Source: Pseudomonas fluorescens (GTDB taxonomy: Bacteria; Pseudomonadota; Gammaproteobacteria; Pseudomonadales; Pseudomonadaceae). Taken from it: DNA of 64,000 nt. This document shows positions 41,826-49,544 of the stretch, piece by piece (position 1 is the first letter of the stretch; the number at the start of each line of letters is the position of its first letter). The notes under the pieces are model-generated. The model saw nothing but the letters and a program-made list of their open reading frames with translations, searched no databases and was not told the origin of the DNA. The translations under genes were made by a program, and so were the position numbers. Location: NCBI RefSeq assembly GCF_003732425.1, contig NZ_MOBX01000016.1, positions 736,787 through 800,786 of the forward strand, written 5' to 3'.

Positions 41826-42908
41826 TCAGACTTGCGGATCTGCCAACGCTTTCAGTGCCGCCTTTCGCTCAGTCACCGGTAACCGACCCAACCTTTCAAC
41901 CTCCGCATAAAACCTCAGCCAATCCCCCCCGACCTGCCTGAACAGCGCCGCAAACGCCGGCACCCACTGGTCATACAGCCCAAACGGCAACAACCGCGCA
42001 TTGTTCAGCGGCGCATTCACCCAGGCGTCATAACGTTTGTCTCCGGCCCACTGACTGTCTCTCATCAGCCGATAATCCCGGCGAAACTGCTCGAACTCCG
42101 CCGCTTTGCGTTCGCGTATCTGCTCTGGCGGCAATGGCTGCGCATACAAACTCTCCAGCCGGGAGCGGGTATCAAGCACCAACTCAATGAACTGATCGCG
42201 CTGCTTCAACCGCGAGTCGTTATCCGCCGGCAACCCACGAAACGCCCGCCACTGCCGCGTGCCTTCCTGCTCGACAAACGTGGCAAAGGATTCGTTGAAC
42301 TCGGTGTCGTCCTTTACATAGAAGCGCTGGTGCGCCAGCTCATGAAAGATCAGCGTGGCCAAGCGCTCGTCGCCCCAGCCCATCATCGAATTGAGGATCG
42401 GATCATTGAACCAGCCGAGCGTCGAGTAGGCCTCGACCCCGCCAATCGACACGTCCATGCCTTGCAAGCGCTGGATCGCCGCCTCGCCCCGCGCGGCGCT
42501 CTGGCTGTAGTAACCGCGATAGGCCACGCAGCCGGCAATCGGGAAGCAATGGTTCTGCGGCGTCAGGGAGAACTCCGCCGTAGCGAACACATTCCACACC
42601 ACGTACGGGCGTTGGATGTCGGCGTACAGGCGATAGCTCTGGTTGTCCGGCAAATGCAGATGCTCACTCGCAAAGGCGCGGGCCTTCTGCGATTGCGCCA
42701 AGTGCTTGCGCAGTGTCGCGTCGCGGCTCGGATCGTTGATCACCTTTTCCACAGGCTCGCGCGCCCGCAGCAATTGCAGCTGACCGCTGGCCAACTGGCT
42801 GTAATAGCTGACGCTGGCGCAACCGTTGAGCAACAAAAACAACACACCCGGAAACAAAATCCGAAAAACGCGATCAAGTAACCCAAGGCTTGGAAACGGC
42901 CTGATCAA
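41826..42908 (-). CDS. Membrane-anchored metallo-aminopeptidase (PF10023-type lipoprotein)
   Basis: The 360-residue protein starts with a lipoprotein signal (LFPGVLFLLLNGCAS, lipobox LNGC). The zinc-peptidase motif HELAHQRFYV and downstream Glu in TEFNESFATFVEQEG give HEXXH...E. The family is annotated as a putative aminopeptidase, with no tested role. I prefer a TTG start at 42908 (MIRPFPSLGLLDRV) with a GGGGG ribosome site; the frame continues to a TTG 33 bp upstream. It diverges from the first of two paralogous lipoprotein genes. Confidence 0.85.
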   Translation of the reverse strand: MIRPFPSLGLLDRVFRILFPGVLFLLLNGCASVSYYSQLASGQLQLLRAREPVEKVINDPSRDATLRKHLAQSQKARAFASEHLHLPDNQSYRLYADIQRPYVVWNVFATAEFSLTPQNHCFPIAGCVAYRGYYSQSAARGEAAIQRLQGMDVSIGGVEAYSTLGWFNDPILNSMMGWGDERLATLIFHELAHQRFYVKDDTEFNESFATFVEQEGTRQWRAFRGLPADNDSRLKQRDQFIELVLDTRSRLESLYAQPLPPEQIRERKAAEFEQFRRDYRLMRDSQWAGDKRYDAWVNAPLNNARLLPFGLYDQWVPAFAALFRQVGGDWLRFYAEVERLGRLPVTERKAALKALADPQV

Positions 42909-42968
42909 AATAAGAATTCCCCCCGGAGAGTCTGCCCGCAAGACTATCCCGCCTTAAGGAGCACCGCT

Positions 42969-43391
42969 ATGCGCATGTTGATGCTGTCAGGAGGCCTGCT
43001 GACGCTGGCCGGTTGTGCCGGATTCGGAATGCCCGACCCAGATCCTTCGCAAGCCTGGATCGATCTCGATGCCCGGCAGCAGGACACGGCGCTGCAAGCG
43101 CTGCAAGTCGACACCCAGGCGACCGCTGACAAACGCTACTTCGAAGTGCAGCCCGGCAGCCATGAGTTGAAGGTGCGTTATCAATTTCCGGTGGCGGCGA
43201 CCAACATCGGTCCCGACGCTGAGCCGCTGTGGCGCGATTGCCAGTTGAGCGTGAAATTCAAGGACTTCAACGCTGGCCAGCGTTATCAGTTGCAGGCCGG
43301 CAGTATCGGCTTCCGGCCATGGGCCAAGCTTTATGACGAGCAGCGCAAAGTGGTTGGCCAAGGTACTCCAGCGGGCTGCCAGAAGACCTGA
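42969..43391 (+). CDS. Small PA0062-like lipoprotein, first of a tandem pair
   Basis: The 140-residue precursor has lipobox LAGC (MRMLMLSGGLLTLAGCAGF). The mature part resembles the next gene: both have DP(S/G)xAW(I/V)D near the start, a PGSHEL.VR beta segment and an F.AGQRY.L.A.S segment near the end. The fold is probably a small beta-sandwich. A lone Cys pair (Cys in LWRDCQLSV and near the C-terminus, GCQKT) could form a disulfide. The function is unknown; it is expected on the periplasmic side of the outer or inner membrane. Confidence 0.83.
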   Translation: MRMLMLSGGLLTLAGCAGFGMPDPDPSQAWIDLDARQQDTALQALQVDTQATADKRYFEVQPGSHELKVRYQFPVAATNIGPDAEPLWRDCQLSVKFKDFNAGQRYQLQAGSIGFRPWAKLYDEQRKVVGQGTPAGCQKT

Positions 43392-43431
43392 TCGGCGTTA
43401 TGCTTGATGTCCACATCAAAGGACATTGATC

Positions 43432-43851
43432 ATGCGCAGGTTGACGTTATTGCTCGCTGCAAGTCTGCTTGCCGGCTGCCAGAGCCCGCTGCCAGCGGCG
43501 GATCCCGGCAAAGCCTGGGTCGACTTTGCGATGCCGACACCCGGCGGCAAAGTGTTGATGGCGGAACGGCTGGACAATGTGCGCCTGCAGGACGGGCGCT
43601 TCTTCCAGGTCGCGCCGGGCAGCCATGAGCTGACGGTACGCTTTGATTTCGAGATTTTCGGTGGTGGCCAGGGTATGAACACCGATCCACAGGAACGGCT
43701 GTGTTACATGACAGTGCCTTATGATCACTTTGAGGCCGGGCAGCGTTACCGCCTTGAAGCCCGGTCGCTGGCCTTCACGCCAAGCGCCCGGCTGATCAAT
43801 CGTCAGGGGCAGATCGTTGCCAACGAACGGCAGATCAACTGCGTGCCGTGA
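43432..43851 (+). CDS. Small lipoprotein, second of a tandem pair
   Basis: The 139-residue lipoprotein has signal MRRLTLLLAASLLAGCQS (lipobox LAGC) and the same architecture as its upstream neighbour 40 bp away: DPGKAWVDF, VAPGSHELTVRFDFE, FEAGQRYRLEARSLAFTP. It keeps the same two Cys positions (RLCYMTV and INCVP). An AAAGGA ribosome site decides the ATG at 43432. The pair looks like an old tandem duplication; role unknown. Confidence 0.83.
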   Translation: MRRLTLLLAASLLAGCQSPLPAADPGKAWVDFAMPTPGGKVLMAERLDNVRLQDGRFFQVAPGSHELTVRFDFEIFGGGQGMNTDPQERLCYMTVPYDHFEAGQRYRLEARSLAFTPSARLINRQGQIVANERQINCVP

Positions 43852-43857
43852 GGTGAG

Positions 43858-44097
43858 TCAGCTGTCGTTCTTTTGATAGATGATTTTCTTGCGGCCATAG
43901 TCGCAAGTGCCGACAACCATGGCGATGTCGTGTTTGGCCGCCTCTTCCTTGCTGACGATTTCCAGCGTGTAGGAGGGCACGGCTTTGGCCTGGATCTTTA
44001 CTTCGATTTCTTTTTTCAGTTCTTCGCAGTCTTTGGGTGCCGCAATGACAGAAGTGGCCAGTGCACTGCAGAGAATCGCCAAGCCAATACGTTTCAT
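43858..44097 (-). CDS. DUF1161 secreted protein
   Basis: The 79-residue precursor has a signal peptide (MKRIGLAILCSALATSVIAA). The 60-residue mature part follows the DUF1161 pattern: KDCEELKKEIEVKIQAKAV, YTLEIVSKEEA, VVGTCDYGRKKIIYQK, with two conserved Cys likely forming a disulfide. Function is unknown. A paralogue lies at 46260-46481. It converges on the second tandem lipoprotein gene, 6 bp apart. Confidence 0.85.
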   Translation of the reverse strand: MKRIGLAILCSALATSVIAAPKDCEELKKEIEVKIQAKAVPSYTLEIVSKEEAAKHDIAMVVGTCDYGRKKIIYQKNDS

Positions 44098-44221
44098 GAG
44101 TGAAGCTCCCTGAGGCAGCGCGCACGGGCGTGCGCTGAAGCTGCTGTCATTTATTCGACCACATTTTTACCTCGAGGGTTCTGACTTCGCTCACAACTTC
44201 AGGTTTGATCTTCAAACAGCA

Positions 44222-44295
44222 TTCGCGAGCAGGCTCGCTCCCACAGGGAGTCGTGTAGCACACACTTCCAATGTGGGAGCGAGCCTGCTCGCGAA
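44222..44295. repeat. REP-like inverted repeat, 'GTGGGAGCGAGCCTGCTCGCGA' family
   Basis: Arms TTCGCGAGCAGGCTCGCTCC and GGAGCGAGCCTGCTCGCGAA are separated by about 34 bp. It lies between the DUF1161 promoter side and the OsmC stop. Confidence 0.92.
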
Positions 44296-44319
44296 GGCGT
44301 CAGCCCTGTCAGCGAAAAA

Positions 44320-44751
44320 TCAACTGACCAGCGAAGCCTCAAGGGTAATCTTCGCATTCAGTACCTTGGACACTGGGCACCCTTCCTTGGCCTTGTTGCT
44401 CAGCTCTTCGAACTGCGCCTGGGTCGCCCCGGGGATTTTCGCCTTAAGGATCAGCTTCACCGCCGTAATCGCGAACCCGCCGTCAACTTGATCGAGGGTT
44501 ACTTCAGCCTGAGTATCAATGCTGTCGGCCTTCAGGCCCGCATCGCCCAGAATCATCGAGAACGCCATGGAGAAACAACCGGCATGCGCCGCGCCGATCA
44601 GTTCTTCCGGGTTGGTGCCCTTGCCGCCTTCGAAGCGCGCCTTGAAACCGTAAGGGGCTTCTCTGAGGACGCCGGTTTCAGTGGAAATCGAGCCGATACC
44701 GGTTTTCAGATCACCTGCCCAATGTGCCGATGCTTTCTTCACGATAGCCAT
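44320..44751 (-). CDS. osmC: OsmC family peroxiredoxin
   Basis: The 143-residue protein matches OsmC hydroperoxide reductases: GTNPEELIGAAHAGCFSMAF with Cys 59 and AKEGCPVSKVL with Cys 125 form the redox pair, and Arg at RFEGG assists. It reduces organic hydroperoxides with a thiol donor. The ATG at 44751 has a strong GAGGAGGA site, so a longer frame upstream is not used. The promoter region to 44992 is shared with a divergent flavin-dependent gene. Confidence 0.93.
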   Translation of the reverse strand: MAIVKKASAHWAGDLKTGIGSISTETGVLREAPYGFKARFEGGKGTNPEELIGAAHAGCFSMAFSMILGDAGLKADSIDTQAEVTLDQVDGGFAITAVKLILKAKIPGATQAQFEELSNKAKEGCPVSKVLNAKITLEASLVS

Positions 44752-44992
44752 GTCTTCCTCCTCGTCTCTGGCGCGGAAACGCCGCGTCGTCGTGGTTTTT
44801 GCTTGCAAGGCTTCTGAGGATAGACGCCGGAACAAAGTTCAGCCCGGTTGAATCGTTGACTTTTTTAGTAGGAAATTTCGACTCGGCTATTGAAACTCGG
44901 GTATATGCCCTCATTGCATAAAACACGCTTATGAATTCGGCAGGTTTTCGTTCGTATCAACAACCTGCCTCCCGACTCGGAGACGCAGGTTT

Positions 44993-45994
44993 ATGAAGCA
45001 ACTGTCCGAAGTAAAGTTTTCCACCCTTGATCTGGTGCCAGTGCGCGAGAACGGCAGCCCGGCGCAGTCGCTGCGCAACTCGCTGGACCTGGCGCAGCAC
45101 GTCGAGAAACTCGGTTACACGCGGTTCTGGGTGGCGGAACACCACAACATGGACGGCATCGCCAGTTCCGCGACGTCGGTGTTGCTCGGGTATCTCGCGG
45201 GCGGAACGTCGACCATCCGTGTCGGCTCCGGTGGCGTGATGCTGCCCAACCATGCGCCGCTGGTGATCGCTGAGCAGTTCGGCACCCTTGAAAGTCTGTA
45301 TCCGGGCCGGATCGATCTCGGCCTGGGCCGCGCGCCGGGCTCCGATCAGATGACCGCCCGCGCCTTACGCCGTGAACGTTCGGGCAGCGCCGATGACTTC
45401 CCCGAAGACGTCGTCGAACTGATGCGCTACCTCGGCCCGCGCACCCCGGATCAGCGCGTGATCGCGATGCCGGGCACGGGCACCAATGTGCCAATCTGGC
45501 TGCTCGGCTCCAGCCTGTTCAGCGCTCAGTTGGCTGGCGAGCGTGGTTTGCCATATGCCTTCGCCTCGCACTTCGCCCCACGCTTCATGCACGAGGCGAT
45601 TCGCGTCTACCGCAATCACTTCAAACCGTCGGCGGTGCTCGACAAGCCGTATGTGATGCTCGGTGTACCGCTGGTCGCGGCGGATACTGATGAACAGGCC
45701 GATTACCTGGCGACGTCGGTGTACCAGCGCATTCTGGCGTTGATGCGCGGGCAGAGCCTGGTGCAGCGTCCGCCGGTGAAAACCATGGACGGCCTATGGC
45801 TGCCGCATGAACGTGAAGCCGTCGGCGATTTCCTCGGCCTGGCGATGGTCGGCAGCCCGCAGAAGATCCGCGCCAAGCTGGAAGTGCTGGTCGAGCAGAC
45901 ACAGGCTGATGAGCTGATTTTCACCTGTGATCTGTATGAACACGCCGATCGAGTGCATTCGTACGAGTTGCTGGCGCAGGTTATGAAGGGCTGA
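44993..45994 (+). CDS. LLM class flavin-dependent oxidoreductase (luciferase-like)
   Basis: The 333-residue protein has the bacterial-luciferase-like TIM barrel: LAQHVEKLGYTRFWVAEHHN, TSTIRVGSGGVMLPNHAPL, AEQFGTLESLYPGRIDLGLG and RAPGSDQMTARAL. It resembles the MsnO8/YhbW subfamily of FMN-dependent monooxygenase-like enzymes with no known substrate. It diverges from osmC, and a shared oxidative-stress role is only a guess. A long repeat element follows the stop. Confidence 0.9.
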   Translation: MKQLSEVKFSTLDLVPVRENGSPAQSLRNSLDLAQHVEKLGYTRFWVAEHHNMDGIASSATSVLLGYLAGGTSTIRVGSGGVMLPNHAPLVIAEQFGTLESLYPGRIDLGLGRAPGSDQMTARALRRERSGSADDFPEDVVELMRYLGPRTPDQRVIAMPGTGTNVPIWLLGSSLFSAQLAGERGLPYAFASHFAPRFMHEAIRVYRNHFKPSAVLDKPYVMLGVPLVAADTDEQADYLATSVYQRILALMRGQSLVQRPPVKTMDGLWLPHEREAVGDFLGLAMVGSPQKIRAKLEVLVEQTQADELIFTCDLYEHADRVHSYELLAQVMKG

Positions 45995-45998
45995 GAAG

Positions 45999-46175
45999 CC
46001 CCTCACCCTAGCCCTCTCCCGGAGGGAGAGGGGACTGACCGGGTTGTATGTTCGAGGTACGCCGACCTGAAATATCCAGCCGAACTCAGGGTCTGAACAA
46101 TCCCCGATCGGCTCCCTTTCCCTCTCGCCCCCTTGGGGGCGGTCCGACGTTTCGGGAGGGCTGGGGTGAGGGGGG
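45999..46175. repeat. Long inverted repeat, 'CCCTCACCCTAGCCCTCTCCC' family
   Basis: Left arm CCCCTCACCCTAGCCCTCTC and right arm GGGCTGGGGTGAGGGG are inverted, about 100 bp apart, each with its own hairpin (CTCTCCCGGAGGGAGAG at left, CCCCCTTGGGGG at right). This is a dispersed intergenic element of Pseudomonas genomes. Only one copy is in the window. Confidence 0.85.
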
Positions 46176-46214
46176 GCGATTTCAAACCCACCAAAAATCC
46201 CAAATCCCGGACAC

Positions 46215-46244
46215 AAAAAAGCCGACGCCTTCACGTCGGCTTTT
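46215..46244. terminator. Intrinsic terminator of the DUF1161 paralogue
   Basis: Stem GCCGACG/CGTCGGC with a 6-base loop is flanked by A6 and T4. The longer T run is on the minus strand, fitting the gene that ends at 46260. Confidence 0.85.
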
Positions 46245-46259
46245 GCATTTCAGTCGCGA

Positions 46260-46481
46260 TCAACCGCGCTTGTAGACGATTTCCTTGGAGCCAGCTTCGC
46301 AGGTGCCAACGACTTTGCCGCCATCGGCCCCTTTGTCGACAATCTCCAGCGAATACCCGGAAACGCCCTTGGCATCCAGCTTCGCCGCAATTTCGCTTTT
46401 CAGCTCTTCACAAGGCTTACCGGCAGCAAACGCACCACCCGCAAGGCCCAACAAACCTACTGCCAACATGAACTTCTTCAT
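46260..46481 (-). CDS. DUF1161 secreted protein, second paralogue
   Basis: The 73-residue precursor has signal MKKFMLAVGLLGLAGGAFAA. The mature domain matches the copy at 43858: KPCEELKSEIAAKLDAKGV, YSLEIVDKG, VVGTCEAGSKEIVYKRG, with the same two Cys. The upstream GTG in frame is less likely than this ATG. It has its own terminator. Function unknown. Confidence 0.86.
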   Translation of the reverse strand: MKKFMLAVGLLGLAGGAFAAGKPCEELKSEIAAKLDAKGVSGYSLEIVDKGADGGKVVGTCEAGSKEIVYKRG

Positions 46482-46607
46482 CGGTCGCACTCCCTGGTCG
46501 GATTAAAAGAGGCGGGCATCGAGGTTGACCCGATGCAGCCACCCTGTAGCGCTTTGCCATTCCTATGGCACTCGGCCAGCGCGCAAGTTCAGAAGACTAG
46601 ACCAAAC

Positions 46608-46823
46608 TCAGCTGCTGGCAATCTTGAAGCCGACTTTCAATGTCACCTGAAAGTGCGCTGCCTTGCCGTCCTTGATATGGCCACGGGTCTCGGTGACTTC
46701 AAACCATTCCAGGTTGCGAATGGTCTTGTTTGCTTCAGCAATTGCGTTGTTGATGGCATCTTCGATGCTGCTGGTGGATGAACCGACCAGCTCGACTTTC
46801 TTGTACGTGTGATGGTCACTCAT
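46608..46823 (-). CDS. Dodecin (flavin-binding dodecameric protein)
   Basis: The 71-residue protein is a typical dodecin: MSDHHTYKKVELVGSSTSSI, EDAINNAIAEANKTIRNLEW, FEVTETRGHIKDGKAAHFQV. The Trp 46-region stacks on bound flavin, and the short beta-alpha-beta2 fold self-assembles into a 12-mer that stores riboflavin derivatives. The ATG at 46823 starts the conserved MSDHHTYK; a longer frame upstream has no similarity. A GAGTTCG ribosome site precedes it. It diverges from an ElaB/YqjD-like gene. Confidence 0.93.
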   Translation of the reverse strand: MSDHHTYKKVELVGSSTSSIEDAINNAIAEANKTIRNLEWFEVTETRGHIKDGKAAHFQVTLKVGFKIASS

Positions 46824-46980
46824 AACGAACTCCTTGGCGTGTGGAATTGAGACTAGCAGTGAATCTGCACTGTTGATTTCGGCGGCGCTGAGCAGGCGAA
46901 GTTCAGATTTTCTGCACTTTCTCAAACCGCTGAAGTCCCAACCAACACACGCCACTCATTACCAATGCAGGAGAGCCACC

Positions 46981-47307
46981 ATGGCCAACACCTCTTTACG
47001 TAAAGCCTCGTTGCAAAGCATGGAAGCCGAGATCGAGAGTCTGCTCAAATCGTTGGAAAGCTTGAAGGACGACGCTTCGGACGAGTCGCGCAAGACCCTC
47101 AAGGCGCTGAAAAGCAATGCCGAAAGTGCGCTGAAACACTCGCGTCACCTGCTCAGTGATGCCTATGAAGAAGTCAAAGTGAAAACCCGCGAAACCGGGA
47201 TCGCCACCCGTGATTACGCCCAGGAACACCCGTGGACGACGGCCGGTGTGGCGGTCGGTGCGATCGGTCTGCTCGCGGCTTACTTGCTGTTCAAGCGCGG
47301 CGAGTGA
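46981..47307 (+). CDS. ElaB/YqjD/DUF883 family membrane-anchored ribosome-associated protein
   Basis: The 108-residue protein has a long amphipathic coiled-coil (SLQSMEAEIESLLKSLESLK through DAYEEVKVKTRETG), then YAQEHPWTTAGVAVGAIGLL and one C-terminal transmembrane helix ending LLFKRGE. This tail-anchored layout is that of ElaB/YqjD/YgaM, which bind ribosomes at the inner membrane in stationary phase in E. coli. It overlaps the end of trpI by 28 bp in convergent orientation. Confidence 0.87.
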   Translation: MANTSLRKASLQSMEAEIESLLKSLESLKDDASDESRKTLKALKSNAESALKHSRHLLSDAYEEVKVKTRETGIATRDYAQEHPWTTAGVAVGAIGLLAAYLLFKRGE

Positions 47308-48197
47308 TCCGTCTGGCGCAGCTCGTTCTTGAGCCATTGCGCCAGTTGCCGGGCGCGCCCGTCTGCGGCGCGCTTGGGTAGCCACAACGCCAGTTGCGCC
47401 GGGGTTTCACAGAAGCCCCATGGCGCAACCAGGCGACCAGCCTTCAAATCTTCCGTCACCAGCGGCTCCGGCGCGATGGCCACGCCAAGACCTGCCACTG
47501 CTGCTTCCAGCAAGTAATACAGATGCTCGAAACCCTGTCCTGACTTCAGCGCTTTGGCGTCGAGGTGGTTCTGTTGTGCCCAACTTGGCCAGGCTTGCGG
47601 GCGCGAAGTGGTGTGCAGCAAGGGTTCGTTTAGCAGGGCCGAGGCTGGCGCGGTTTGCAGACGTTGATAGCCGCTGAACAGCGGACTCATGACCGGACCG
47701 ATGCGTTCTGCCGCCAGTTCATAGACCTGCATGTCCGCCGGCCACGGTGGTTCGGCGAACAGCAGTAAAGCGTCCAGTCCCGGACGGCGAGGGTCGAGAT
47801 CGCCTTCACCGGCTGACAGGTGTAGACGCAAGTCCGGAAGATCAGCATTCAACCGCCCCAGACGCGGAATAAACCAGCGCGCCAACAGACTGCCAGAGCA
47901 ACCCAAGACGAACGGCGCATCGGCGGTACTCTGCGTCAACTCCGCACAAACGCTGCGCAACCGGTCAAACGCCTCGCCACTGGCATCGCGTAGCCGCACG
48001 CCGGCATCTGTGAGTTTCAAGCCGCGGCCATCCTTGACGAACAGACTGACGCCCAAGTGCTCTTCCAGCACCTTGAGCTGACGACTGACTGCACCATGGG
48101 TGACGTGCAACTGCTCGGCAGCCTGACTGACGCTGTTCAGCCGGGCGGTGGCTTCGAACGCACGCAAGGCGTTCAGCGGGGGAAGGTCGTGGCTCAT
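47280..48197 (-). CDS. trpI: LysR-type activator TrpI of the trpBA operon
   Basis: The 305-residue LysR regulator has an N-terminal winged helix: LNALRAFEATARLNSVSQAA, EQLHVTHGAVSRQLKVLEEH. The effector domain follows. It is divergent from trpBA with 114 bp between, the arrangement in which TrpI activates trpBA in response to indoleglycerol phosphate in Pseudomonas. The last codons overlap the 3' end of the YqjD-like gene. Confidence 0.94.
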   Translation of the reverse strand: MSHDLPPLNALRAFEATARLNSVSQAAEQLHVTHGAVSRQLKVLEEHLGVSLFVKDGRGLKLTDAGVRLRDASGEAFDRLRSVCAELTQSTADAPFVLGCSGSLLARWFIPRLGRLNADLPDLRLHLSAGEGDLDPRRPGLDALLLFAEPPWPADMQVYELAAERIGPVMSPLFSGYQRLQTAPASALLNEPLLHTTSRPQAWPSWAQQNHLDAKALKSGQGFEHLYYLLEAAVAGLGVAIAPEPLVTEDLKAGRLVAPWGFCETPAQLALWLPKRAADGRARQLAQWLKNELRQTDHSPRLNSK

Positions 48198-48311
48198 GGT
48201 ATCTGTGAGTTTTCCTGACAGGTTGTGGCGATCTTATCGGTTTTCAGCTTAGAAGGTCAGGGGTAGAGTGGTCGTCATTGTCTTCTCACCCGAATTCACC
48301 TGGAGCGACTC
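48198..48311. promoter_or_regulatory. trpI-trpBA divergent control region
   Basis: The 114-bp gap must hold the divergent promoters and the TrpI sites known for this gene pair in Pseudomonas. I do not see a clear LysR T-N11-A palindrome by eye, so exact sites are not assigned. Confidence 0.5.
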
Positions 48312-49544
48312 ATGACCCAGACTTCGAACACCTCTGATCTGCGTAATGGCCCTGACGCCAACGGCCTGTTCGGCTCGTTCGGTGGCCGCTACGTGGCAGA
48401 AACCCTGATGCCGTTGATCCTCGATCTGGCCCGCGAATACGAAGCGGCCAAGGAAGATCCGGCGTTCAAAGAAGAATTGGCCTACTTCCAGCGTGACTAC
48501 GTCGGACGTCCGAGCCCACTGTATTTCGCCGAACGCCTGACCGAGTTCTGCGGCGGCGCGAAGATTTATCTCAAGCGCGAAGAGCTGAACCACACCGGCG
48601 CGCACAAGATCAACAACTGCATCGGCCAGATCCTGCTGGCACGGCGCATGGGCAAGAAACGCATCATCGCCGAGACCGGCGCCGGCATGCACGGCGTGGC
48701 CACTGCCACCGTCGCTGCACGTTTCGGTCTGGATTGCGTGATCTACATGGGCACCACTGACATCGAACGTCAGCAGGCCAACGTCTTTCGCATGAAGCTG
48801 CTGGGCGCTGAAGTGATCCCGGTCGTGGCCGGCACCGGCACCCTGAAAGACGCGATGAACGAAGCGCTGCGTGACTGGGTGACCAACGTCGACAACACGT
48901 TCTACCTGATCGGCACCGTGGCCGGCCCGCACCCTTATCCAGCAATGGTTCGCGACTTCCAGGCCGTGATCGGCAAGGAAACCCGCGATCAGTTGCAGGC
49001 TCAGGAAGGTCGTCTGCCGGACAGCCTGGTGGCGTGCATCGGCGGTGGTTCAAACGCCATGGGCCTGTTCCACCCGTTCCTCGATGACAAGAGCGTTGAA
49101 ATCATCGGTGTTGAAGCGGCCGGTTACGGCATTGAAACCGGCAAGCACGCGGCGAGCCTGAATGGCGGCGTTCCGGGTGTGTTGCACGGCAACCGTACTT
49201 TCCTGCTGCAGGACGACGACGGCCAGATCATCGACGCCCACTCGATTTCCGCCGGCCTCGATTACCCGGGCATTGGCCCTGAGCACGCGTGGTTGCATGA
49301 CATCGGCCGCGTTCAGTACACCTCGGTGACTGACGACGAAGCTCTGGATGCGTTCCACAAATGCTGCCGCCTGGAAGGGATCATTCCTGCTCTGGAAAGC
49401 GCCCACGCCCTGGCTGAAGTGTTCAAACGCGCACCGAAGCTGCCGAAGGATCATCTGATGGTGGTCAACCTCTCCGGCCGTGGCGACAAAGACATGCAGA
49501 CCGTCATGCACCATATGGAACAGTCCCAGCAGGAGAAACACTGA
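48312..49544 (+). CDS. trpB: Tryptophan synthase beta subunit
   Basis: The 410-residue PLP enzyme joins indole and serine. The PLP Lys is in NHTGAHKINNCIGQ (near residue 95), the Gly-rich phosphate loop is CIGGGSNAMG, and the catalytic Glu segment is AETGAGMHG. The C-terminal PKDHLMVVNLSGRGDKD is conserved. Its stop overlaps the trpA start (TGATG). Confidence 0.97.
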   Translation: MTQTSNTSDLRNGPDANGLFGSFGGRYVAETLMPLILDLAREYEAAKEDPAFKEELAYFQRDYVGRPSPLYFAERLTEFCGGAKIYLKREELNHTGAHKINNCIGQILLARRMGKKRIIAETGAGMHGVATATVAARFGLDCVIYMGTTDIERQQANVFRMKLLGAEVIPVVAGTGTLKDAMNEALRDWVTNVDNTFYLIGTVAGPHPYPAMVRDFQAVIGKETRDQLQAQEGRLPDSLVACIGGGSNAMGLFHPFLDDKSVEIIGVEAAGYGIETGKHAASLNGGVPGVLHGNRTFLLQDDDGQIIDAHSISAGLDYPGIGPEHAWLHDIGRVQYTSVTDDEALDAFHKCCRLEGIIPALESAHALAEVFKRAPKLPKDHLMVVNLSGRGDKDMQTVMHHMEQSQQEKH

